Shown here in pieces: positions 15,729-21,789 of a stretch of 26,951 nt of DNA (position 1 is the stretch's first letter; the number at the start of each line of letters is the position of its first letter). The notes beneath the pieces were generated by a model. The model was not told where the DNA came from and did no database searches. It saw only the letters and a list, made by a program, of their open reading frames with translations. The stretch is from a virus. Location of the stretch: IMG/VR virus record IMGVR_UViG_3300035670_001077, positions 1 to 26,951 of that record; one strand, 5' to 3'. Made by a program: the position numbers and the translations under genes.

Positions 15729-15837
15729 CGCTTCGTCGTTCCTCGGTTCCGTCTGGTTTGCTGGCATGCTCTGCCTCGCGGGCTACATCGCTGGCAACCT
15801 GCTGCCGGTCAGCCGCCTGACCAACTACTTCAAGTGA
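15712..15837 (+). CDS. 41-aa single-span membrane protein
   Basis: ATG 15712 has AGGAG at 15700-15704, 7 nt upstream, so this start is preferred over an in-frame codon at 15637. Residues about 9-32 (SFLGSVWFAGMLCLAGYIAG) form one membrane helix and the short tail is basic. It sits between another membrane protein and the Cys-rich gene, with GTGA coupling to the latter. A holin or holin regulator is possible on size and topology, but nothing in the sequence proves it. Confidence 0.5.
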   Translation: MHLLADASSFLGSVWFAGMLCLAGYIAGNLLPVSRLTNYFK

Positions 15838-16505
15838 GCAGTCTGCTACAGGCGGCGTGCTGCTGCAATCAGTGCATCAACTGTGCATGCTTGCCCAGTT
15901 CGGTCACGATTGATTGTCCGTCGTTTGTGGCCAGCAACATCGGCGAAGACTGCAGTGGTTGCGGCGGTGGTGGCACCTATGACCCCACGATTCCGGCCAC
16001 TACGGTCACGGCGTATTTGTGCTGCGTCAACCCGACAGGCGACTCTTCAATTCCTGCAATTGCGCTCTATCGGGCCAACGCGATCAAGGTAGAGGACCTC
16101 ACTGAGTGTTGCACCGTGGACGGTGAGGGTGTGTGCACCGAGTTTGACATTTGGATCTTGTTCTACGTGCTCGGCTATTGCGTCGATGAAGGCAGTGGAC
16201 CCGTGTTCGCGGGCTGGACCGTGGGGGCGCAGATCGTGAAAGCGTCTAACGAGCCTTGCGCTCCGTGCGCGACACTCACCCCGCGTGACCTTTCGTCTTC
16301 GCCGTGTGCAGGCTTCACGACACTGGACACCGCAAATGATTCGTGGTTTACGTGTGTCAGCACCTGTTCCCCAGGTACCTCATGCGCAACCCTTATCAAT
16401 CAAGTGCTCAGCACGTCTGGCGGAAGCGATCCGTGCGACCCAACGGGGACGTACGCCGCTACGTTTCCTGACCCATTCGCAACTGGGAACCTTGTGGTCT
16501 CGTGA
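15834..16505 (+). CDS. Cysteine-rich protein, unknown function
   Basis: 223 aa with about 22 Cys residues, roughly 10 percent. The N-terminus begins with the cluster CCCNQCINCACLP, and pairs such as YLCC and ECC recur. GTG 15834 overlaps the previous stop as GTGA. The remainder is Thr/Ser/Gly/Asp-rich and beta-like. The Cys pattern could form disulphides in an extracellular virion protein or bind metal. Base composition is less GC-rich than neighbouring genes. It ends in a GTGA overlap with a second Cys-rich gene, so the pair is probably co-translated and may work together. Confidence 0.6.
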   Translation: MSSLLQAACCCNQCINCACLPSSVTIDCPSFVASNIGEDCSGCGGGGTYDPTIPATTVTAYLCCVNPTGDSSIPAIALYRANAIKVEDLTECCTVDGEGVCTEFDIWILFYVLGYCVDEGSGPVFAGWTVGAQIVKASNEPCAPCATLTPRDLSSSPCAGFTTLDTANDSWFTCVSTCSPGTSCATLINQVLSTSGGSDPCDPTGTYAATFPDPFATGNLVVS

Positions 16506-17011
16506 TCGAGTGCGACCACTGGTCACCGTGCACGGTCAAGGGCGGCGGCTGCTGCGCTGCAGGTCACTACGGCAGCCGTCCCAGCCTCGGCGTCTGCGGG
16601 CAGTGCCCGCACCGGGTGGTCGGCGGCGAGCAGCCCGTGGGCACCACGGTGACCTACGGGGCCACCACCGCCAAGGCGATCCAGTACCTCAAGACTGAGG
16701 CTTTCCACGCCCTCAACGGCCCAGCCCCGGCCGAGGTGGTCGAGGCCCGTCAGGCCGCGTGCCGCAGCTGCGAGCACCGGGTGGACAGCCTGGAGGACAA
16801 CACCGACCCCGGCGGCATCGGGTTCTGCACGAAGTGCGGGTGCGGCGGCAGCCGCCGTGCCGCGCTCTCGGTCAAACTCACGCTGGCTGGCACCAGCTGC
16901 CCGGTCGGCAAGTTCACTGCCAGTCAAGGCACCAAGGGCACCGTCGAGAGCATGATGCAGGCCCTGCGCGGGGTGCTCACCAGCGTCGTGGACCAGGCCA
17001 AGAAGGTCTAG
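16502..17011 (+). CDS. Zinc-ribbon-like Cys-rich protein
   Basis: 169 aa from GTG 16502 (GTGA overlap). It has two Cys clusters: an N-terminal one (CDHWSPCTVKGGGCC, then VCGQCP) and a C-terminal one with ACRSCEHRVDS, then GFCTKCGCGG and TSCPVGKF. The second pattern (C-x2-C ... C-x2-C-x-C ... C-P-x-G-K-F/W) is a zinc-binding module seen in phage and host proteins of unknown role. Central helices lie at about 55-85. A structural or nucleic-acid-binding role is possible. It is the last gene before the integrase. Confidence 0.6.
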   Translation: MIECDHWSPCTVKGGGCCAAGHYGSRPSLGVCGQCPHRVVGGEQPVGTTVTYGATTAKAIQYLKTEAFHALNGPAPAEVVEARQAACRSCEHRVDSLEDNTDPGGIGFCTKCGCGGSRRAALSVKLTLAGTSCPVGKFTASQGTKGTVESMMQALRGVLTSVVDQAKKV

Positions 17012-17029
17012 TCGGACAAATAGGTCCGA
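17012..17029 (+). other. Short hairpin after the Cys-rich gene
   Basis: TCGGAC (17012-17017) and GTCCGA (17024-17029) form a perfect 6-bp stem with an AAATAG loop, directly after the TAG stop. No T-run follows, so a terminator call is weak. It could mark the end of the late operon or be an operator. The rest of the gap to 17082 shows no clear promoter. Confidence 0.35.
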
Positions 17030-17082
17030 GATCAACCGCGAAACGCCACAGTTTCCAGAAAACCCGTACCCTTGCCGCCCTC

Positions 17083-18423
17083 ATGGTGATCCGGGTCACC
17101 GTAGAGTTTCGTGTGGATTCAGGGCGTGCAACTCGGGGCGCAGCGTTGTCTGGCCTGCTCGAGCAGGTTGATGCGTGGCAGGCATACGCGCGCGAAGTCG
17201 AGGGTCATAGTCCCGCACACGCGGCACAGGCGTCCCGCTGGGTACGCTCGTGGCTGCAGCATTCACGCGAACACGCCACACCCGACGCGTGTGTAGCGTG
17301 GCTGCGTGACATGACGCGGCGGACCAAGTTGAGCCCGCAGACCATCCGCAACCGGGCCAGCGCCTGCAGGCGGTTCTGCGGCTGGCTGGTGGTGCAGGGC
17401 ATCCTCGACGCCAACCCGTGGGCGTCGGTGCCGATGCCCCGGGGACGCACCAAGCAGGGCGCCGACGCGTTCACCGACGAGCAGGTGGCCGCGCTGATCG
17501 CCCAGGCCGAACGCATGGCCCAGCAGGGACGCAAGCCCGCCGACCGAGCGTCGGCCGCCAACCGGGCCAACCTGTACAGGTTCCTGAGTTTGACCGGCCT
17601 ACGCCGCGGTGAGGCCCGGGCCCAGCGGTGGGAGGACATTGACCTGCAGGCCCGGACCATGGTGGTGACACACGACAAGGCCCGGCGCGCTGACCCGATC
17701 CCGCTGTCTGTGGCAGCGTGTGGCATGCTGCGGCAAATGCTGGCAGGACGTGGCACCGGGCTGGTGTTCCCCACGATCGTGACCGACAAGGCCCTGGAGG
17801 CGGACTGCCGCGCCTGCGGGATCACCGGCCGCGGCAAGTGGCACCGATTCCGGGTGGGGTTCGTGACCGAATCCTTCGAGGCCGGGGTGGCGCCGGAATT
17901 GATCCAGCGGCTGGCCCGGCACCGCTCTATCGACCAGACCCACCGATACTTGCGGCACCGCGAGGAGCGTTTGCGGGACGCGGTGGAAGCACGAGTAAGA
18001 AAAAAGTATCCAGATTCATTGCGCAGCAACGAAACTCCCGATAGGTTGCCCGTGGATTCAGACATGGCCATGGGCGCAACCATCACCGAGAGCACCAAGA
18101 CGACCAGCCAGGTCGCAGCGCCCCACGGCTCTGAATCCACAAACAACCTGGCTGGTCTTCTGCGTGCTCTCGGCCGCTCGGGTTCGCCTGCTACCTCGGC
18201 AAACGAAAAGGCCCGCGTCAAGCGACGCGAGCCTCTCGTGAGTCGGGGTGACAGGATTTGCACCGACACCCCCACCGACGTGGGACCCGAGCGGCTTATC
18301 CACCACGCCATGCTGCTGATGCAGCTGGCAATGCTGCAGATGCAGCAGGGAGCCGCCAGTGAGCAAGTTGCGATTTGGTCAGGTGGTCGAGGACATCGGC
18401 CTAGCAATTCAGGATCTGCGTAA
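17083..18423 (+). CDS. int: Tyrosine integrase with unusual C-terminal extension
   Basis: Site-specific recombinase. 446 aa from ATG 17083; no good ribosome binding site is seen, and a GTG at 17113 is an alternative. The N-terminal SAM-like core-binding domain spans about 25-120. The catalytic domain has R174 (TGLRRGE), K199 (THDKARR), H254-x-x-R257 (KWHRFRVGF), H280 (LARHRS) and the nucleophile Y289 (THRYLRH), so all canonical active-site residues are present. Most phage integrases end 10-30 residues after the Tyr. Here about 157 more follow, overlapping inverted repeats and a tRNA 3'-end copy. The last 65 bp overlap the next gene. The extension may be genuine coding or an attP region that happens to be open. 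Confidence 0.88.
   Translation: MVIRVTVEFRVDSGRATRGAALSGLLEQVDAWQAYAREVEGHSPAHAAQASRWVRSWLQHSREHATPDACVAWLRDMTRRTKLSPQTIRNRASACRRFCGWLVVQGILDANPWASVPMPRGRTKQGADAFTDEQVAALIAQAERMAQQGRKPADRASAANRANLYRFLSLTGLRRGEARAQRWEDIDLQARTMVVTHDKARRADPIPLSVAACGMLRQMLAGRGTGLVFPTIVTDKALEADCRACGITGRGKWHRFRVGFVTESFEAGVAPELIQRLARHRSIDQTHRYLRHREERLRDAVEARVRKKYPDSLRSNETPDRLPVDSDMAMGATITESTKTTSQVAAPHGSESTNNLAGLLRALGRSGSPATSANEKARVKRREPLVSRGDRICTDTPTDVGPERLIHHAMLLMQLAMLQMQQGAASEQVAIWSGGRGHRPSNSGSA
17113..17122 (+). repeat. GTGGATTCAG motif, copy 1
   Basis: First of three exact copies of a 10-bp motif found only around the integrase gene; the others are at 18052-18061 (+) and 18131-18140 (minus). The copies at 18052 and 18130 share an 11th base (GTGGATTCAGA). 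Likely protein-binding sites such as integrase arm-type sites. Confidence 0.55.
18052..18140. repeat. 11-bp inverted repeat flanking the attP region
   Basis: GTGGATTCAGA (18052-18062) and TCTGAATCCAC (18130-18140) are a perfect inverted pair separated by 67 bp. Interleaving with the next dyad (order A1-B1-A2-B2) is unusual for a simple hairpin and suits multiple recombinase or accessory-factor sites. Confidence 0.6.
18086..18173. repeat. 28-position imperfect inverted repeat
   Basis: CCGAGAGCAC (18086-18095) pairs with 18164-18173, and ACCAGCCAGGT (18103-18113) pairs with 18146-18156. About 25 of 28 positions are complementary, around a 32-nt centre. It lies within the integrase reading frame, close to the tRNA-like segment. 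Confidence 0.65.
18201..18234 (-). terminator. Minus-strand intrinsic terminator next to tRNA-like segment
   Basis: Read on the minus strand, a stem (18224-18234 with 18209-18219, ten pairs and one mismatch, GCTT loop) is followed by TTTTCGTTT (18209-18201). That is a good rho-independent terminator. It lies just downstream of the 3' end of the tRNA-like sequence, as a terminator follows a real tRNA gene. Since no minus-strand gene feeds it here, it makes most sense as a replacement terminator for a host tRNA after integration. Confidence 0.7.
18241..18264 (-). other. tRNA 3'-end copy, probable attP core
   Basis: On the minus strand the sequence reads as T-loop TGCAAAT (18262-18256), T-stem 3' strand CCTGT (18255-18251), acceptor 3' strand CACCCCG (18250-18244) and discriminator A (18243). 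This matches the 3' end of bacterial tRNA-Pro-like genes, whose acceptor is CGGGGTG/CACCCCG. No 5' half exists, so it is not a tRNA gene. Integrases of this family often recombine in tRNA 3' ends, and the adjacent terminator supports an attP. CCA is not encoded. A CCCAC-GTGGG hairpin at 18271-18284 may extend the identity. Confidence 0.65.
18310..18351 (+). repeat. Tandem 21-bp repeats, each with a dyad, before the early genes
   Basis: 18310-18330 and 18331-18351 match at 18 of 21 positions. Each contains GCTGC-N4-GCAGC (18312-18325 and 18333-18346), centre spacing 21 bp, two helical turns. They end at the ribosome binding site of the next gene. The geometry looks like tandem operators for a dimeric regulator or excisionase. 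Confidence 0.6.
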
Positions 18424-18763
18424 CGAGGGGCAGGCCCTCGACGCCTGCAAGGTTGAACTGACGCTGGAGCACCACGCCGGTGACATGGTGCGTGCTCTGA
18501 TGATCGCGTTCCCCCAGGGACGCCTTGAGCCGCGGTTCGTGTTGATGGCCGCGGACGCAGTGATCAGCCGCACCACGGAGATCGTGCTAGAGCACGCGGC
18601 CAAGTTGAAGCCTGCCCCGCTGGTCAAGACGGGCCAAGGCGACTACGTGAAGGAGACCACCGAGGCCGACGTGGTGCGTGCGGAGACCCGTGCGGCGGCT
18701 CGGCGGTGTGCTTGGATGACGATGTGCCGCCGGGCGATGGCCCGGGTCTGGGGGGTCGCATGA
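18359..18763 (+). CDS. Early protein of unknown function
   Basis: 134 aa from GTG 18359, with AGGGAG at 18347-18352. Helical and charged, with no recognised domain. Residues about 90-134 are Arg/Ala-rich and contain a Cys-Trp cluster (RRCAWMTMCRRAMARVWG). It is the first gene after the attP/operator region and is coupled by ATGA to the 47-aa HTH protein. It overlaps the integrase reading frame by 65 bp in a different frame. A regulatory role is possible from position alone. Confidence 0.55.
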   Translation: MSKLRFGQVVEDIGLAIQDLRNEGQALDACKVELTLEHHAGDMVRALMIAFPQGRLEPRFVLMAADAVISRTTEIVLEHAAKLKPAPLVKTGQGDYVKETTEADVVRAETRAAARRCAWMTMCRRAMARVWGVA

Positions 18764-18903
18764 GCGTCGAAGAGATCGCCCAGCGAATGAACCTCAGCCC
18801 GCGCCGCGTGCAGATGATCCTGCAGGAGGCGGTGCTCAAGTTGCGGGATGCCCTGGCAAACGACCGCGCGGTGCGGGACGAGTACGAGGGGGCGGGCCGA
18901 TGA
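18760..18903 (+). CDS. 47-aa sigma-region-4-like helix-turn-helix protein
   Basis: Starts by ATGA overlap. The sequence MSVEEIAQRMNLSPRRVQMI, then LQEAVLKLRDAL, closely follows sigma-70 region 4.2 (E-E-I-x-x-x-x-x-L-S-x-x-R-V-x-x-I ... A-x-x-K-L-R), the domain that contacts the -35 element and the RNA polymerase flap. No region 2 or 3 is present, so it cannot act alone as a sigma factor. It may be a DNA-binding regulator or appropriate the polymerase flap. It is coupled to the RecE-like gene. Confidence 0.65.
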   Translation: MSVEEIAQRMNLSPRRVQMILQEAVLKLRDALANDRAVRDEYEGAGR

Positions 18904-19736
18904 CCTACGAGAACACGTCGGTCCCTGACCTGCCTGCGGAGCAGTATCACGCTGTCGAGGCGTTGAGCAGTACGGTGGCCCGGGATCTGCTCTCGGCCAG
19001 CCCGAGGCACGCCCAGTATCGCAAGCAGCATCCTGAGGAGAAGCCAGCGATGCGGCTGGGGACTGCGCTGCATTCGGCCGTGCTGGAGCCTGAGCGTCGC
19101 ATGATTGCTGTGGCGCCGCATGTGGACCGCCGCAGGAAGGAAGACAAGGCCCGTTACGAGGAGTTTCTGCTAAGCAGCGAGGGCAAGATAAGGCTGACTC
19201 CTGAGCAAGGCGACTTGGTGAGCGGAATGCTGTGCGGCATCCGCCGATGCAAGTCGGCACTAGCAATGCTGGAGGCCGCGCCGACACGGGAACTGTCCCT
19301 GTTTGCCCGAGATCCGTCCATCAGTGTGCCGCTCAAGGCCCGTCTGGATGCGATCAGCGTGACGGAGCATTTCATTTTGGACGTAAAGAGCTTTGGCGAG
19401 AAGGCGACCGAGCACAATTTCAAGCAGGCGATTGCCAAGCGCGGCTACGGGTTCCAGGCGGCGTTCTACATGCACGTGGCGGCGCTGCTCGGCTTCGAGG
19501 TGGACGCGTTTGTATTCGTCGTGGTCGAGTCGGAGCCGCCGCACGAGTGTGCAGTGTTCATGCTGCAGCCCGAGGTGGTGGATCTGTACGTGCCGCAGGT
19601 CACGAAGGCGATGCGGACCTACGCCCAGTGCATTGGCAAGGCCGAATGGCCGGGTTACGAGGACAAGGTTCACGAGATCGGGGTCCCTGTCTGGCTGCGT
19701 CGGCAGCTGGAGGAAGGCATGGAGGTGGCAGCATGA
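18900..19736 (+). CDS. RecE-like 5'-3' exonuclease (PDDEXK / YqaJ-type)
   Basis: 278 aa. Resects dsDNA ends to give 3' overhangs for the annealing protein. LGTALHSAVLEP (53-64) is the family's conserved helix with His. D150 (ARLDAI), D161-x-K163 (ILDVKSF) and Q186-A-A-F-Y190 are the PDDEXK catalytic set. It resembles RecE C-terminal domain / DUF3799 proteins. ATGA junctions link it to the neighbours, and the next gene encodes a RecT-like annealing protein, the expected partner. Confidence 0.88.
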   Translation: MTYENTSVPDLPAEQYHAVEALSSTVARDLLSASPRHAQYRKQHPEEKPAMRLGTALHSAVLEPERRMIAVAPHVDRRRKEDKARYEEFLLSSEGKIRLTPEQGDLVSGMLCGIRRCKSALAMLEAAPTRELSLFARDPSISVPLKARLDAISVTEHFILDVKSFGEKATEHNFKQAIAKRGYGFQAAFYMHVAALLGFEVDAFVFVVVESEPPHECAVFMLQPEVVDLYVPQVTKAMRTYAQCIGKAEWPGYEDKVHEIGVPVWLRRQLEEGMEVAA

Positions 19737-20617
19737 GCATCTGTCCTTCTGATACGGCTAGTTCGGCCAAGCCCGCGTTGAGCAACATGCAGGCCATCGA
19801 CCAAATCGTGGTCTCGGGTGACCTGTCCCGGCTCACGCCGGAGCAGCGTGTCGCCTACGTGCACCACGTCTGCCAGTCGCTGGGTCTGAACCCGGCCACG
19901 CGTCCCTTCTCATTCCAGCAGTTCCAGGGGCGGCTGGTCATGTACGCCACGAAGGACTGCAGCGAGCAGCTGCGTCAGATTCACGGCGTCAGCGTGCGGA
20001 TCACGGGCCGGATCACGGACACCGAGGGCGGCGTCTACACGGTCACGGTGCGTGGCATGGACAAGCAGGGCCGCCGCGACGAGGCCAGCGGGTCGGTGAG
20101 CATCGCCGGTCTGAAGGGCGGCGAGTTGGCCAACGCCATGATGAAGGCCGAGACCAAGGCCAAGCGTCGCTTGACTTTGAGCATCTGTGGGCTGGGCTTC
20201 CCCGACGAGACGGAGATCCTCGACGGGGGGCCTGCCCTGCAGCCGCGTGCCGTGTCTTCGGACCGGCTGGCCAGGCTCAACGCGCTCACTGCTGCGGGTT
20301 CCACGTCGGAGGGACCTGCAGCGGCTCCCGTGGCCCCGGCGCTGGCGGTCCCGGAGCCGCCGGCGCCGGCGGCTGCGACCGGCACGGAGCAGGTGCCGGA
20401 CTCTGCCGCCACGGACGGCGGCGAGGTGAGCCTCGAAGACCTGGCCGAGCAGGTGGCTGCGTTGGCCCGCAACACGGGCCAGAAGCGCACCGCCATGCAG
20501 GCGTTGGCTGCAGCCAAGAAGAAGGGAAAGACACCCAAGGGCACTAGGGCGGTCCTTGAGGAGTGGCACGAGGCCCTAAGCAATCACCCCGACAACAACA
20601 AGGAGATCCGACTGTGA
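19733..20617 (+). CDS. RecT/Red-beta-like single-strand annealing protein
   Basis: 294 aa from ATG 19733 (ATGA overlap). Conserved block: RLTPEQRVAYVHHVCQSLGL (33-52), NPATRPF, LVMYATKDCSEQLRQIHGVS, then SIAGLKGGELANAMMKAETK (123-142) and LSICGLGFPDETEI. This pattern is a well-known phage annealing protein related to RecT. The C-terminus (about 170-294) is a Pro/Ala-rich linker and a Lys-rich helical tail. Placed between RecE-like and SSB-like genes, it completes a recombination cassette. The family is named by recognition; the exact clan needs a profile search. Confidence 0.82.
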   Translation: MSICPSDTASSAKPALSNMQAIDQIVVSGDLSRLTPEQRVAYVHHVCQSLGLNPATRPFSFQQFQGRLVMYATKDCSEQLRQIHGVSVRITGRITDTEGGVYTVTVRGMDKQGRRDEASGSVSIAGLKGGELANAMMKAETKAKRRLTLSICGLGFPDETEILDGGPALQPRAVSSDRLARLNALTAAGSTSEGPAAAPVAPALAVPEPPAPAAATGTEQVPDSAATDGGEVSLEDLAEQVAALARNTGQKRTAMQALAAAKKKGKTPKGTRAVLEEWHEALSNHPDNNKEIRL

Positions 20618-21063
20618 ACATCATCTGGAACAGCAGCGAAGACAAGCCCAAGGCAGACAAGCCCACGAACAGCGTGCTCCCCGAGGGCACCTACACGGCC
20701 GAGATCGTCAAGAGCGTGGCGAGGCAGAGCCAGTTTGACAACGTCAAAACGCCAGACAACCCGGAAGGCTGGGAGTGGAGCCTGTGGCTGGACGTGCACG
20801 AGAATGGCACCAGGTACCGGGTGTTCGACAGCATCGCGGTGACCCGCATCAGCCGCATCAACGAGGTGCTGCGGGCTACGGGCCGACCCGAGCTGCGTTT
20901 CGACAAGGAACACAGCTTCGAGGAAAGCAGTCTCGAAGGCGAGACGGTCCGCATCCGCGTGTACATCAGCAAGGCTGGCAAGCCTCGCGTCGGCGAGTAC
21001 ATGAAGGCCGCGCCGTCCAAGCCCGCCAAGACCAAGGTGCAGGTCGATGACATCCCATTCTGA
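20614..21063 (+). CDS. SSB-like protein (DUF669-type) with acidic C-terminal tip
   Basis: 149 aa from GTG 20614 (GTGA overlap), with AAGGAG at 20600-20605. The beta-rich core starts NSVLPEGTYTAEIVKSVARQ and includes EWSLWLDV and RYRVFDSIAV strands, like phage single-strand-binding proteins. It ends with VQVDDIPF, matching the SSB tip that recruits replication and repair enzymes. The product is likely to coat single-stranded DNA during RecE/RecT recombination and replication. It overlaps the next frame by 17 bp. Confidence 0.8.
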   Translation: MNIIWNSSEDKPKADKPTNSVLPEGTYTAEIVKSVARQSQFDNVKTPDNPEGWEWSLWLDVHENGTRYRVFDSIAVTRISRINEVLRATGRPELRFDKEHSFEESSLEGETVRIRVYISKAGKPRVGEYMKAAPSKPAKTKVQVDDIPF

Positions 21064-21075
21064 TCCGCAGGCACC

Positions 21076-21196
21076 TGGGGTGACTCAGGGATGGTCTAAC
21101 ACTCGGCCGCGCCCTGCGGCGGTTGTGCCGAGCAAGATGCCGCATACGGGCCGACGGGCTCGCGGCGATGCGGGTGCGATTCCCGCTCCCTCCCCA
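21076..21196 (+). ncRNA. Structured RNA-like element with a T-arm-like hairpin (tentative)
   Basis: Four pairings enclose one region. The first is TGGGG (21076-21080) with CCCCA (21192-21196), continued by AGGGA (21087-21091) with TCCCT (21187-21191). The second is CTCGGC (21102-21107) with GCCGAG (21127-21132). The third is an 11-bp hairpin, GCCGC 21139-21143 with GCGGC 21162-21166, extended by 21147-21152 with 21157-21162 region pairs. The fourth is GCGGG-TGCGATT-CCCGC (21170-21186), which looks like a tRNA T-arm. At about 120 nt, with no convincing D- or anticodon arm, it is not a standard tRNA. It may be a degenerate or unusual tRNA-like RNA. Confidence 0.35.
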
Positions 21197-21301
21197 CGTG
21201 TCCTGCTGTGGTTCTGGCTGGGCTTCGCCTGGGGCGTTGCCGGGTGCTGTGCGTTCACGCTGGCGGCGATCGGCCGCGGCTGGGTGGAGGCGTGGCTGTG
21301 A
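21137..21301 (+). CDS. Small membrane protein candidate
   Basis: 54 aa from ATG 21137, or 84 aa from ATG 21047, which overlaps the SSB gene by 17 bp. The C-terminal half has one hydrophobic helix (VLLWFWLGFAWGVAGCCAFT). The N-terminal half is translated from the structured element described above and looks non-coding in character, so the start is unsure. It is coupled by GTGA to the next gene. Function unknown. Confidence 0.45.
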   Translation: MPHTGRRARGDAGAIPAPSPRVLLWFWLGFAWGVAGCCAFTLAAIGRGWVEAWL

Positions 21302-21789
21302 GCGACCACCGCGACGAACACGAACCGTATGGCATCACGCCGCCGCCAGCGATCACCGACTTCGCCCTTCGATTGGCACAGCAGGTAGCCGAATGGCGGG
21401 AGAAGTGTGCTCTGGCTCTTGAGAGTTCCCGGCTATCCGAGGAAGAGGTGCGAAGGCTGCGTGCCCGGTGCGACATGGAGGTATCTCACATCGCGGAATT
21501 GAAGGCGCAGGTACGCGCCATCGCTCTGGAGCGGGATGCGGCCCGCGAACGAATCGCTCGCATCGTGGCAGGGCTGGAAGGCTGCTGCATGACCTGCGAG
21601 CCGGTGGGAGTGAAGAATCAGCAGATGGAGGGAATGCTTGAGGTGATGCGTGAGCAGGTGGAGCATTATGTCTCCGAGCGCGACGAGGCGAGGCGAGAGG
21701 TGTGCGCGTTGGAGGCAGACACCGCAGAGGACCAGCGGGAGTTCGCGCGCCAGCGCGGCTGGGACTGCTTCAAGGAGGGCGGCAAGTGA
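21298..21789 (+). CDS. Coiled-coil protein, unknown function
   Basis: 163 aa from GTG 21298 (GTGA overlap). Residues about 27-145 are almost entirely heptad-like Glu/Arg/Leu coiled coil, with a short CCMTC motif near residue 98. The N-terminus is charged (MSDHRDEHEPYG) and the C-terminus ends in WDCFKEGGK. It shares style with the next gene, which also starts MSD and has a coiled coil, so the two may interact or be divergent relatives. No family recognised. Confidence 0.55.
   Translation: MSDHRDEHEPYGITPPPAITDFALRLAQQVAEWREKCALALESSRLSEEEVRRLRARCDMEVSHIAELKAQVRAIALERDAARERIARIVAGLEGCCMTCEPVGVKNQQMEGMLEVMREQVEHYVSERDEARREVCALEADTAEDQREFARQRGWDCFKEGGK

Noticed and set aside
18241-18320. Complete tRNA gene on the minus strand
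   Set aside because: Only the T-arm/acceptor 3' half is present; no complementary CGGGGTG 5' acceptor strand or anticodon arm lies at the needed distance, and the T-stem 5' strand pairs poorly.
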